A stretch of DNA of 64,000 nucleotides from UBA11591 sp040220895 (lineage in GTDB: Bacteria; Bacteroidota; Bacteroidia; Flavobacteriales_E; Vicingaceae): positions 124,001 through 188,000 of the forward strand of contig JAVJVY010000020.1 in NCBI GenBank assembly GCA_040220895.1. Reading direction: 5' to 3'. The position numbers and the translations under genes were made by a program. The notes under the pieces are model-generated. The model saw nothing but the letters and a program-made list of their open reading frames with translations. It was not told where the DNA came from and ran no database searches. Positions 1-7,665 of this stretch are shown here, in pieces; within the stretch, counting starts at the first letter, position 1; each line of letters opens with the position of its first letter.

Positions 1-297
1 TTTGCCATAAAAAAAGGAGAAAAATTCTACTGCAACAAAGTGCTCGACATTGTATTCAATAAACACCTTTACAAAAGAGAAGAAGATAACTGCGAACCCA
101 CTAGTCTGACTCCACGGGAAACCGAAATTGCCTCGTTATTGGCTAAAGGTCTGACTAATAAGGAGGTGGCTGAGATGATTTTTCTAAGTCCGCATACTGT
201 CCAAACCCACCGAAAGAATCTGATGAAAAAATTGGGAATCCGGTCCGCCTCGGAATTAACCCTGTACGCCGTAAGCACGGGTTTGATTCAGGCCTGA
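1..297 (+). CDS. NarL/LuxR-family response regulator, C-terminal part (5' end outside window)
   Basis: The reading frame is open to the left edge of the window, so the N-terminal part, expected to be a receiver domain, is missing. What remains is a linker followed by a full LuxR/GerE helix-turn-helix: a SLTPRETEIASLLAKG segment, then NKEVAEMIFLSPHTVQTH and a KLGI-type end. This is the classic DNA-binding half of NarL/FixJ response regulators, which act as phosphorylation-dependent transcription factors. The first internal start codon is GTG at 40, but it falls in the linker and is unlikely to be the true start. The next gene on the same strand starts 89 bp downstream, and a dyad with NarL-type spacing lies in that gap, so this protein may control the following uptake operon. 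That link is inference. Confidence 0.85.
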   Translation, partial: FAIKKGEKFYCNKVLDIVFNKHLYKREEDNCEPTSLTPRETEIASLLAKGLTNKEVAEMIFLSPHTVQTHRKNLMKKLGIRSASELTLYAVSTGLIQA

Positions 298-298
298 T

Positions 299-316
299 AT
301 ACCCTCTATAGGGTAT
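299..316. promoter_or_regulatory. Perfect 7-bp dyad with NarL-type 7-2-7 geometry, putative operator
   Basis: ATACCCT, four bases, then AGGGTAT form a perfect dyad. Read as two heptamers it is TACCCTC-TA-TAGGGTA, the inverted 7-2-7 spacing used by NarL-type regulators, although the heptamers match the enterobacterial consensus only in part. It lies between a NarL/LuxR-type regulator gene and an uptake operon, and its centre is about 43 bp upstream of the start site predicted from the TAnnTTTG box at 339-346. No T-run follows, so a terminator is unlikely. Confidence 0.45.
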
Positions 317-338
317 CCTGTGAGTATGATTTCATGGT

Positions 339-346
339 TAGATTTG
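339..346 (+). promoter_or_regulatory. Bacteroidota -7 promoter box (TAGATTTG) of the HmuY/TonB operon
   Basis: TAGATTTG matches the Bacteroidota -7 consensus TAnnTTTG exactly and lies 39 bp before the start codon at 386. No good TTTG -33 element is found at the usual distance, which would fit a promoter that depends on an activator bound at the dyad just upstream. Confidence 0.5.
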
Positions 347-385
347 CACGGATTTTAACCTTTTTACCTAACCAACATTGCTCAC

Positions 386-1603
386 ATGAGACTTCTCTTA
401 ACCTATATCCTTGCGCTGGCCATTGGTTTTTCTGCGATGGCGCAAACAACTGACACAGTATCACTGGGTGCTAATTATGCATTTCAGGTTTATTATGAAT
501 TGGAAAGCGGCAATAAAACAAGTGGCCTTAAAAACGATTGGGACATTGCCTTTGAAACCACAACGGCTGGCTATTCAATTCTTGTTAACGCGGCAATTGG
601 AACAGAGTTATACCTCTATCCCGGTGACACAAGTAATTGGGCTACTGTGGATACCACTGGTATGTCTAACTGGACAAGGAGACTCAATTCTGACACTTCC
701 TGGCAATACGGAGCTTTTGCCCGGGATCAAAACAGTTTCGATGTCGGTTGGGGAACCTACAACATTATAACGCATCAGGTTGAAGGTGATAAATTGTTTG
801 TTATCAAGCTAGGCAACGGCCAATACCAAAAAGTGTGGATCAAAAGTCTGGCCAACGGTGTTTATACATTCAGGCATGGAAATTTGAGTGGATCCATGGA
901 TATGACACATAGCCTGAAGAAATCAGATTACGCGGGGAAAGATTTTGTTCATTATTCCTTACAAAACCATTCCGTCAGAAATAAAGAACCATTGGCCGAC
1001 AATTGGGACCTGTTTTTCGGTCAATTCGAGGCGTTCGTTCCGACCCCTTATTTGGTGGCCGGTGTTCTGCATAAAACCGGATGTAAATCTGCTATGGCCT
1101 ACCCGGTGGCAGATCCTTCAACATTTAATGACTTTGGCATTCAACAATTTTCAAATGAAATAAACGTGCTAGGATACGATTGGAAAAGTTACAACATGGC
1201 TATCATGGATTATGAATTAGCAGATAGCACGGTCTATTTTGTGAGAACCGCAAAAGGAGCGATCTGGAAGATCATTTTCCTTGATTTCGAGGGTGGTTCA
1301 ACAGGAAATGTCGTGTTTTCAAAGGAAAAGCTTATTGCCGCTGGTTTAACTAGTGAAAACGGTGCCGGAACCTTTAACGTCTTTCCAAATCCGGTTGACA
1401 AGGTACTTAATATCGTGTTTACGTCACAGGTCGATTTGTCCTATACCATGGTCGATCTTTCAGGGAGAGTTCATCTAAGTGGTCGATTGGCGGGGAACTC
1501 TACTGCGCAGTCCATCAATGTCCAAGACCTGACACCGGGAGTATATTTTCTTACATTGACCAATGGACAACAGAGCAATAGCCAGCGGGTGCTGGTCAAG
1601 TAA
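386..1603 (+). CDS. HmuY-like secreted protein with T9SS sorting domain
   Basis: Signal peptide (about residues 1-19, ending SAMAQ), then two HmuY-like halves and a C-terminal T9SS sorting domain. The first half (about 30-165) has a YxVYYxLE strand followed by NDWDIAFE. The second half (about 190-320) has HYSLQNH, DNWDLFF and a final VYFVRTAKGAIWKIIFLDF segment, which resembles the end of the Porphyromonas haemophore HmuY. The last 75 residues carry FPNPVDK and PGVYFLTL, typical of proteins exported and anchored by T9SS. It opens an operon with a TonB-dependent receptor starting 11 bp downstream and a paralogous lipoprotein after that. A role in binding haem or another ligand at the cell surface is inferred from family and context; the haem ligands of HmuY cannot be placed with confidence. 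Confidence 0.72.
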   Translation: MRLLLTYILALAIGFSAMAQTTDTVSLGANYAFQVYYELESGNKTSGLKNDWDIAFETTTAGYSILVNAAIGTELYLYPGDTSNWATVDTTGMSNWTRRLNSDTSWQYGAFARDQNSFDVGWGTYNIITHQVEGDKLFVIKLGNGQYQKVWIKSLANGVYTFRHGNLSGSMDMTHSLKKSDYAGKDFVHYSLQNHSVRNKEPLADNWDLFFGQFEAFVPTPYLVAGVLHKTGCKSAMAYPVADPSTFNDFGIQQFSNEINVLGYDWKSYNMAIMDYELADSTVYFVRTAKGAIWKIIFLDFEGGSTGNVVFSKEKLIAAGLTSENGAGTFNVFPNPVDKVLNIVFTSQVDLSYTMVDLSGRVHLSGRLAGNSTAQSINVQDLTPGVYFLTLTNGQQSNSQRVLVK

Positions 1604-1614
1604 AGTGCATTGAT

Positions 1615-3882
1615 TTGCAGTATTTTAAACTAAGGACTGTATTAATATTAACCGCTGCACTGCTGTGCACTGACTTGTGGTGTCAGAGCGAATTTATTGT
1701 TTCCGATCAAGAAGGAAAGGCGCTCATAGGGGCTCACATTACTTTTTCGCGTCTGGATCAAAAAGGCAAATCCTTGACTGTTTTAACCAATGCTGAAGGA
1801 AAAGCTACCATTCCTGCCGCTTACAAAGATCAGTCTGAACCATTTCTCTTATCCATCAGCTATTTGGGCTTCAAACCAATTATTGACACCTTATCGTCCC
1901 CAAGTACCAGGTCTTATTCATTGCAGGAAGACGACATTGCTCTTGATGGACTTGTAGTGACGGGGGAATACACACCTCAGAACCCTGAAAAGTCCGATCA
2001 TAAAATTAAGGTCATCAACAGTTCCGAAATTGAGTCGATGGGCGCAGTCAATTTGAATGATGCATTGCAATTTCAAACCAACCTCAGGCTTTCTCAAGAC
2101 AATATCCTTGGCAGTTCGGTCAATGTTCAAGGTATTTCAGGAGAAAATGTAAAAATTCTTCTGGATGGTGTTCCAATGATCGGCAGGCAGGATGGAAACC
2201 TGGACCTGAATCAGATAAACCTGAACAACATTGAACGGATAGAGATCGTTGAAGGCCCGTTGTCGGTAAATTATGGCACGAATGCTCTGGCCGGCACCAT
2301 AAACCTCATTACAAAAAAAGATCAAAAAGAATCCATCACCGTAGGTGCAAAGACCTATTACGAAAGCGTAGGGCAGTACAATGCAGATGCACAAACATCC
2401 TTTAAAACCGGAAGACATCGAATCTCAATTGCGGGTGGAAGAAACTTTTTCAGAGGATTCACTCCGGGACAGGATTATTCATTTCTTCCTGAGTCGCGTC
2501 CCGCAGACACCAGCCGTACGGATCAATGGCGACCAAAAGAACAATACTTTTTTGATGTCCAATACCAAATTGCCTTGGGTGATTGGAATGTCCGCTTGTT
2601 TTCGAATTTCTTTAACGAGGAGATTATAAGCAGAGGGCTGCCAAGAGCTCCTTACTATGAGTCAGCCTTCGATCAATATTTTAATACCATCAGATTGTCT
2701 CAGGGTGCTGAAGTCGGGGCCAATATCAGTGAAGGATTAAAAATCAAATTCCTCGCTTCACACAGTGATTTTTCGAGAATAAAATCGACAATGTTGAAAA
2801 ACCTAACGAATTTGGAAGAAATATCGAGTGCAAATCCGCAAGATCACGACACAAGTCGCTTCGAATCATGGATGAGTAGATCAAGTATCATCCTGGGAAA
2901 ACCTCAATCCAGGATGGTTGGGGAAGTTGGTTATGACGTGTTCTCTGAGTTAGCAACCGGAAAGCGAATTGAGGGTGGGGGAGTAACCATGCTGGACTAC
3001 GCACTATTTGGCAGCCTAAAGATTAACCTCTCAGAACACTGGATACTCAAACCCGGAATCAGGATATCCGAAAACAGTATTTACCGGGCGCCGCCGGTAC
3101 CCGGGCTGAATGTAAAATACCAGAGCGGTAGATTTACTTTAAGATCAAGCTATGCCCAAGGCTTCAGATCTCCTTCACTAAAGGAATTGTATTTTGAATT
3201 TGTAGATGTCAATCACAACATAACGGGCAATCCGGATTTGAAGGCCGAGACCTCACACAATGTGCAGTTAGACGCAACCTATTCCATATACAAAGGACAG
3301 ACCTTGACAAGAATTGAAGGTGGTTATTTTATAAATGACATCACCGACTTGATCACACTCGCACAACAAGGATCGGCCACTACTTTTTCTTACATAAATG
3401 TCGGAAGCTTTCAGACACAGGGATTCAAAGCGGGATTGCATCACAGGCGAAATCACTGGCGTACCACTTTAAACTTTCTTTATACCGGCAGATCTAATAG
3501 CATCAGTGATTCTGTTCAACTACCGGGAATGACTTACAGTCCGGAATTAAGTGCAGACGTGCGGTATGAATTTAAAAAACTAGAGGGAAATATAGGGCTG
3601 TTTTACAAATACACAGGCAGCTTACCAAGTTTTAGCATTGACGAATCGGGCGAGGTGAATCAATTAAAGGTTCAGGACTATCAAATGGCAAATGTGACTG
3701 CAAGTAAGTATTTGTGGAAAAGAAAAATCACGCTGACCATTGGTGTTAAAAACCTGTTTGATGTGCAAAATCTCCAAAACGCGGCTAATTCTGCGGTACA
3801 TGGAGGTTCTGGCAATAATCTGCCCATCTCCTGGGGCAGAAGCTATTTCTTCACCTTTAAACTATTCATGGGATGGACTTGA
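1615..3882 (+). CDS. TonB-dependent outer-membrane receptor, probably haem/haemoprotein type
   Basis: Signal peptide (about 1-23), then a carboxypeptidase-regulatory-like beta-sandwich (about 25-105), a plug domain (about 115-235, with NVQGISGENVKILLDGVP and GPLSVNYGTNALAGTINLI) and a 22-strand-type barrel ending in an aromatic-rich strand. Such receptors import scarce ligands through the outer membrane using TonB energy. Residues 517-526 (FRSPSLKELY) and 539-542 (NPDL) correspond to the FRAP and NPNL boxes of haem receptors, with a histidine at 534 between them; BtuB-like receptors share part of this pattern. The start is TTG, 11 bp after the preceding gene; no ATG or GTG precedes the signal peptide in frame. 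Its last 10 bp overlap the following lipoprotein gene, so the three are surely cotranscribed. Confidence 0.9.
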   Translation: MQYFKLRTVLILTAALLCTDLWCQSEFIVSDQEGKALIGAHITFSRLDQKGKSLTVLTNAEGKATIPAAYKDQSEPFLLSISYLGFKPIIDTLSSPSTRSYSLQEDDIALDGLVVTGEYTPQNPEKSDHKIKVINSSEIESMGAVNLNDALQFQTNLRLSQDNILGSSVNVQGISGENVKILLDGVPMIGRQDGNLDLNQINLNNIERIEIVEGPLSVNYGTNALAGTINLITKKDQKESITVGAKTYYESVGQYNADAQTSFKTGRHRISIAGGRNFFRGFTPGQDYSFLPESRPADTSRTDQWRPKEQYFFDVQYQIALGDWNVRLFSNFFNEEIISRGLPRAPYYESAFDQYFNTIRLSQGAEVGANISEGLKIKFLASHSDFSRIKSTMLKNLTNLEEISSANPQDHDTSRFESWMSRSSIILGKPQSRMVGEVGYDVFSELATGKRIEGGGVTMLDYALFGSLKINLSEHWILKPGIRISENSIYRAPPVPGLNVKYQSGRFTLRSSYAQGFRSPSLKELYFEFVDVNHNITGNPDLKAETSHNVQLDATYSIYKGQTLTRIEGGYFINDITDLITLAQQGSATTFSYINVGSFQTQGFKAGLHHRRNHWRTTLNFLYTGRSNSISDSVQLPGMTYSPELSADVRYEFKKLEGNIGLFYKYTGSLPSFSIDESGEVNQLKVQDYQMANVTASKYLWKRKITLTIGVKNLFDVQNLQNAANSAVHGGSGNNLPISWGRSYFFTFKLFMGWT

Positions 3883-4844
3883 AAACGATATTGATGTTCA
3901 TTGCAATGGGCGCCCTTGCAGCATGCATGAAAGAAGAAATTCCCGTAAACCCTATACCCAGAGGAGTAGTTAAGACGGATCAAATAGCCATGACTTCGAG
4001 CTACAATTTTCAGATCTACTACGACTTAGAAACATCTAGTGTCGTGGGCCAACACGACAAATCGAGTTGGGATCTTGGATTTAATTGTACCGCTGAAGGT
4101 TGGCAGATCATTCTCAATACTGCCAAATTGATGGCGGCCACAAATTCGAATATAAGAGCCTGGAAAGATCTAAAAGATACCAATTCCATCACTGGTTGGA
4201 GGTGGGACGCCATGTCGGGCAATCTGGATTCAACGGCGATTGGAAGCTGGATGGACACCGGACTCATCTACATCATCGATCGCGGCTATAACTCAAAAGG
4301 CAAGCGCCAGGGTTTTGCTAAATTGATGGTCGATGAAGTGGATGAAAATCACTTTGAATTTCGATTCTCCAACCTTGAAGATGAAAATTCACAATCATAT
4401 GAGATCATCAAAGATGCAGAGGTCAATTTTGTGTATTTCTCATTTGATAATCAAGGTTCACAATTGTGGTTGGAGCCAAATAAAGAGGTCTGGGATCTGG
4501 TGTTTACTCAATACACCAATGTGTTTTTCGAAGGAACATTTCCTTACCTGGTTTCTGGTGTCTTGCACAATCCATATAAGTGCTTAGCCATAGAAGACAG
4601 CCTTGTTGGATTCGAAAATATTGAACGATCTGATGCGCAACGCATGAAACTTAAAGCAGACATCGACATTCCGGGATATGACTGGAAAAGGTATGACTTC
4701 GATGAGGGTAGATACATCACTGATCCTAACAGGACTTATGTGATTCAAACTTTTCAGGGATATTATTTCAAATTGCGATTTACCGATTTCTACAATTCGA
4801 ATGGCGAAACAGGATTTCCGACGTTTGAATTCCAATACCTGTAA
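3873..4844 (+). CDS. HmuY-like lipoprotein
   Basis: Lipoprotein signal with LAAC, lipidated cysteine at residue 18. The mature part parallels the first gene of the operon: a first half with NFQIYYDLE and SSWDLGF, and a second half with VYFSFDNQGSQL, EVWDLVF and a final TYVIQTFQGYYFKLRFTDF strand pair, which is the HmuY signature. Unlike the first gene it has no T9SS sorting domain, so it is predicted to be held by its lipid anchor, probably on the outer membrane. It overlaps the receptor gene by 10 bp, a sign of translational coupling. It probably works with the receptor as a surface ligand-binding partner; the ligand is inferred, not shown. Confidence 0.75.
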   Translation: MDLKTILMFIAMGALAACMKEEIPVNPIPRGVVKTDQIAMTSSYNFQIYYDLETSSVVGQHDKSSWDLGFNCTAEGWQIILNTAKLMAATNSNIRAWKDLKDTNSITGWRWDAMSGNLDSTAIGSWMDTGLIYIIDRGYNSKGKRQGFAKLMVDEVDENHFEFRFSNLEDENSQSYEIIKDAEVNFVYFSFDNQGSQLWLEPNKEVWDLVFTQYTNVFFEGTFPYLVSGVLHNPYKCLAIEDSLVGFENIERSDAQRMKLKADIDIPGYDWKRYDFDEGRYITDPNRTYVIQTFQGYYFKLRFTDFYNSNGETGFPTFEFQYL

Positions 4845-4885
4845 TGCTGGCTATTTAGCTGGTAAGAACCAATCGACGCACGATA

Positions 4886-4893
4886 TATATTTG
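4886..4893 (+). promoter_or_regulatory. Possible -7 promoter box (TATATTTG)
   Basis: An exact TAnnTTTG match in the 105-bp gap before the small secreted protein gene at 4950. No -33 element is seen and the leader would be long (about 50 bp), so support is weak. Confidence 0.3.
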
Positions 4894-4949
4894 TATATAA
4901 GCGTGTAATTGCCTAACTTACATAAACATATGTCATTTATCTAAAGTAT

Positions 4950-5576
4950 ATGGTACGATACCTTTTGTCTTTTCTTTGCATAATACTGCTCAGCACCGCC
5001 TATGCACAACAACTACAAAATACTCGTTGGAAAACGGTTCTTCAGGGTTCACCGGACACCATTACCGTTATAGCGCAAACCGACACATTTTTTGTAAATG
5101 CACCAATGGACTCAAACCTGGTCACCGCCTTGTTCAACGAAAATGCGGATACGCTTTCTGTTGTTGATCTTTTTGGACCGTATTCATGTGCGAATCCAGA
5201 CACGGGTTCATACATCATGAGTATTTCTAACGATACACTCACACTGAATATCATCGTTGATTTTTGTGTTACCAGAGGGGTTCTGCTCGACGGGGCGAGC
5301 TTATGGCGAGATTACAGCCTGGTTGGAATTCCGAATCAACCAAAAGAGATCGTTCGCAAGGTATATCCAAATCCAAACAACGGTCAATTCTGGATTGAAG
5401 TAGAAAAGCCTGTGAACCTGGAAATAGTGGACATGGCAGGCCGCTCTGTTTTTACAAGCTATCTAAATAGAGGTAAGAATACAATAACGACCAATCTGCA
5501 AGCCGGTCTGTATGTAGCCGTTTTCAGCAATCAAAATTCCAAAAGCTCTTTAAAACTGACTGTTTTAGGAAGATAG
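4950..5576 (+). CDS. Small secreted protein with T9SS sorting domain
   Basis: 208 residues: signal peptide ending TAYAQ (about 1-19), a middle section of about 110 residues that I do not recognise, and a T9SS type A-like sorting domain from about residue 130 (VYPNPNNGQFWIEV, then DMAGRSVF and AGLYVAVF). The middle begins with LQNTRWKTV and is rich in short beta-prone stretches and in N, D and T; it has a cysteine pair (CANPD and FCVTRG) that could form a disulfide once exported. It is predicted to be secreted through T9SS and either anchored on the surface or released. It follows the uptake operon on the same strand after a 105-bp gap with its own possible promoter, so it need not belong to that operon. 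Confidence 0.7.
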   Translation: MVRYLLSFLCIILLSTAYAQQLQNTRWKTVLQGSPDTITVIAQTDTFFVNAPMDSNLVTALFNENADTLSVVDLFGPYSCANPDTGSYIMSISNDTLTLNIIVDFCVTRGVLLDGASLWRDYSLVGIPNQPKEIVRKVYPNPNNGQFWIEVEKPVNLEIVDMAGRSVFTSYLNRGKNTITTNLQAGLYVAVFSNQNSKSSLKLTVLGR

Positions 5577-5665
5577 GGATTCGAAACCTACTAAAACACT
5601 GGTATCCTTTACAATCAAAACTCATTTTTGGCGTTATGAAATAGTTCATTAACAGTCAGAAAACA

Positions 5666-6277
5666 ATGATCCATTTCCTATCGCGGACTGCCCTTGGTTT
5701 AATTCTTTTTTTAGTTAGCACTTCACTTTTTGCTCAGCAAAGTATTTTGGAACGTTTTGAGGCGAATACCGTCAACGAGCAAGTGGTCCTAACCTGGACC
5801 ATTAAGCAAGGCTTCACTTGTAACGGTATTAGAATCGAGCGCAGCCCCGACAGCTTAATTTACCTCGAGATAGGAGATATAGAAGGAATATGCGGTAGCC
5901 TGACAGAACCTGAGAATTATACCTTCATCGACAAATCACCACTCTCGAATCAGCGGAATTATTACCGCTTGGAACTAGGGGCGGTCGAATTGTCATCGGT
6001 GGTTTCGAGCGAGGTTTACCTAACCGGTGAAACGGGTCACCTGATCATTCCAAACCCATCTCAGGGAAATCAAATGACCATTTTTTATAAGAATCAGCGC
6101 AATGCAGAAACGGCTTTGCGTGTTTATGATCAGCACGGGCATTTGGTCATTACCCAAAGCAGTAGGGGAGAGACCTACGATCTATTTGTCGAGGGCTTCC
6201 AGCCTGGATTATACCTGTTTATCATTTCATACTCAGACAAGAAAGAAATTAGTCGGGGCAAACTCATTCTATATTGA
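5666..6277 (+). CDS. Small secreted protein with FnIII-like domain and T9SS sorting domain
   Basis: 203 residues. Signal peptide ending SLFAQ (about 1-24), then an FnIII-like segment of the kind often found just before T9SS sorting domains: VNEQVVLTWTI, GIRIERSPDSLIY and NYYRLEL. The sorting domain itself (about 130-203) starts at LIIPNPSQGN and ends with PGLYLFIISY. There is no separate effector domain: the protein is little more than the presorting domain plus the sorting signal. It could be a structural or adhesive surface component, or the worn-down tail of a larger cargo protein that kept its own signal peptide. It converges with the cyclophilin gene, 19 bp apart. Confidence 0.68.
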   Translation: MIHFLSRTALGLILFLVSTSLFAQQSILERFEANTVNEQVVLTWTIKQGFTCNGIRIERSPDSLIYLEIGDIEGICGSLTEPENYTFIDKSPLSNQRNYYRLELGAVELSSVVSSEVYLTGETGHLIIPNPSQGNQMTIFYKNQRNAETALRVYDQHGHLVITQSSRGETYDLFVEGFQPGLYLFIISYSDKKEISRGKLILY

Positions 6278-6296
6278 AGCATGCGCACCGAAGCAT

Positions 6297-7085
6297 TTAC
6301 TCATAGACCTCAACGCGCCTAATGTAAATATCTGTGATGGGCCAGTCGCGTCCATCGGTCTTAACATGGGTGATCTCTGAAATAACGTCAAACCCCGCCG
6401 TTACCTGACCGAATACCGTGTGCTGACCATCGATATGTGCTGCACCCACATTTGATCGATAATAATCTAACTGCTCTTTACTGTAAGAATAATTGTTCTC
6501 AACGGCATATTTATCAAGGGTCGCACGGTTGTAGGTTGTACCATCCACAAAGTAAAATGCGTAAGGATCAGATCGCTTTGAAGGATTACTGACATAGCGC
6601 CTGGCCGCCGCCAAGGCCCCTTTTCGATGAAAGTGATGAGGGAGAATCTCATTGGGAATGGTAAACTTTCCGATACCATTTCGCAGTTTAACATTCTGTT
6701 CATCGTAGGTAACACCAGCTTGTGCCATAAAATCAATGGCGACTCTTGTAAAAACAGTATTGTCGAAACAACCGGCTTTTGCCAACATAACAAAATTTGC
6801 GCGATGGAGTGGCGTGTCCTTGAATAGTCTTGCGTTTATAACTCCCTTGTCTGTGTGAAAAACAATCTTGGTTTCGGGGTTATTTACACCATAAGAGAGC
6901 AGGGTGTCTCGAACATTTTGGTCATTGATCTTTTGTACCTTGACTTCTTTCTTTCTGGGCTCTGGTGAATGCTGCTGATGCTTTGTGTTGGTCTTATTTT
7001 GATTCAACGAAGGATCAGTAGGTCTTTTGTCTTCACAAGAGAGGCTCAAAACAACAATTAAGATGAAAAATAGCACCTGCCTCAT
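6297..7085 (-). CDS. Cyclophilin-type peptidyl-prolyl isomerase, lipoprotein
   Basis: Lipobox LSLSC with the lipidated cysteine at residue 17, followed by a flexible charged linker (about 20-60, rich in K, N and Q). The cyclophilin domain spans about 70-260. Recognisable parts are KIVFHTDKGVINARLF at its start, NFVMLAKAGCFDNTVFTRV, and HTVFGQVTAGFDVISEI near the end. These enzymes speed cis-trans isomerisation of proline bonds and here would act on exported proteins in the periplasm. The segment around the usual FxR active-site motif reads FTRVAIDFMAQAG, so the catalytic arginine is present. It is a single gene between a convergent T9SS cargo gene and a divergent SnoaL-like gene. Confidence 0.9.
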   Translation of the reverse strand: MRQVLFFILIVVLSLSCEDKRPTDPSLNQNKTNTKHQQHSPEPRKKEVKVQKINDQNVRDTLLSYGVNNPETKIVFHTDKGVINARLFKDTPLHRANFVMLAKAGCFDNTVFTRVAIDFMAQAGVTYDEQNVKLRNGIGKFTIPNEILPHHFHRKGALAAARRYVSNPSKRSDPYAFYFVDGTTYNRATLDKYAVENNYSYSKEQLDYYRSNVGAAHIDGQHTVFGQVTAGFDVISEITHVKTDGRDWPITDIYIRRVEVYE

Positions 7086-7171
7086 TGATGCGAATTTACA
7101 AATGCATCTTGTTTCATTCGCATATAGTTAATCAGGTTTCTTAAATTTATCTTCATCTAAAACCAAATACT

Positions 7172-7534
7172 ATGACTACTAAAGAGGTGGCGGAAAGACT
7201 GGTTGGTCTGTGCCGTGAAGGAAAGAACCTGCAAGCGATTGAAGAATTATACCACGACAACATTGTAAGCATTGAGCCCGAAGGAGCCCAAAATCCAAGA
7301 GTAGAGGGTAAAAAAGCGCTGATAGAAAAGGAAAAAGGATTCTTTGATTCCGTCGAGAAAGTTCATTCCAGTTTCACTTCAGATCCGATTGTCGCAAAAG
7401 ATCATTTTTCTGTAAGTATGGGCATGGATATCACCTTTAAAGGTATAGGGCGATTTGCCATTGATGAGATTGCAGTTTACGAAGTTAAAGACGGCAAGAT
7501 CATTCGCGAAGAATTCTTTTTTAACATGCATTAG
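7172..7534 (+). CDS. SnoaL-like / NTF2-fold protein
   Basis: 120 residues with no signal peptide. The order of elements fits the NTF2-like (SnoaL) cone fold: an N-terminal helix (TTKEVAERLVGLCREGKNLQAIEELYHDNIVSIEP), then GKKALIEKEKGFFDSV, and a sheet ending in AVYEVKDGKIIREEFFFNMH. Members of this fold include isomerases, hydrolases and many proteins of unknown role, so no reaction can be assigned. It is transcribed alone, divergent from the cyclophilin gene. A TAAATTTA segment upstream is only a partial match to the -7 box. Confidence 0.8.
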   Translation: MTTKEVAERLVGLCREGKNLQAIEELYHDNIVSIEPEGAQNPRVEGKKALIEKEKGFFDSVEKVHSSFTSDPIVAKDHFSVSMGMDITFKGIGRFAIDEIAVYEVKDGKIIREEFFFNMH

Positions 7535-7665
7535 TTCTGGTGAATTGAAGTGGTTTATTCGCACCAACTACTTGGGCGAATTGGAAGGAAACAGCCAGCA
7601 TTCAATGGAAGTTTCAAATGACCTCATTATTTGATCTTTAAAAACCGGGATTTTTGAGTGGGGAT

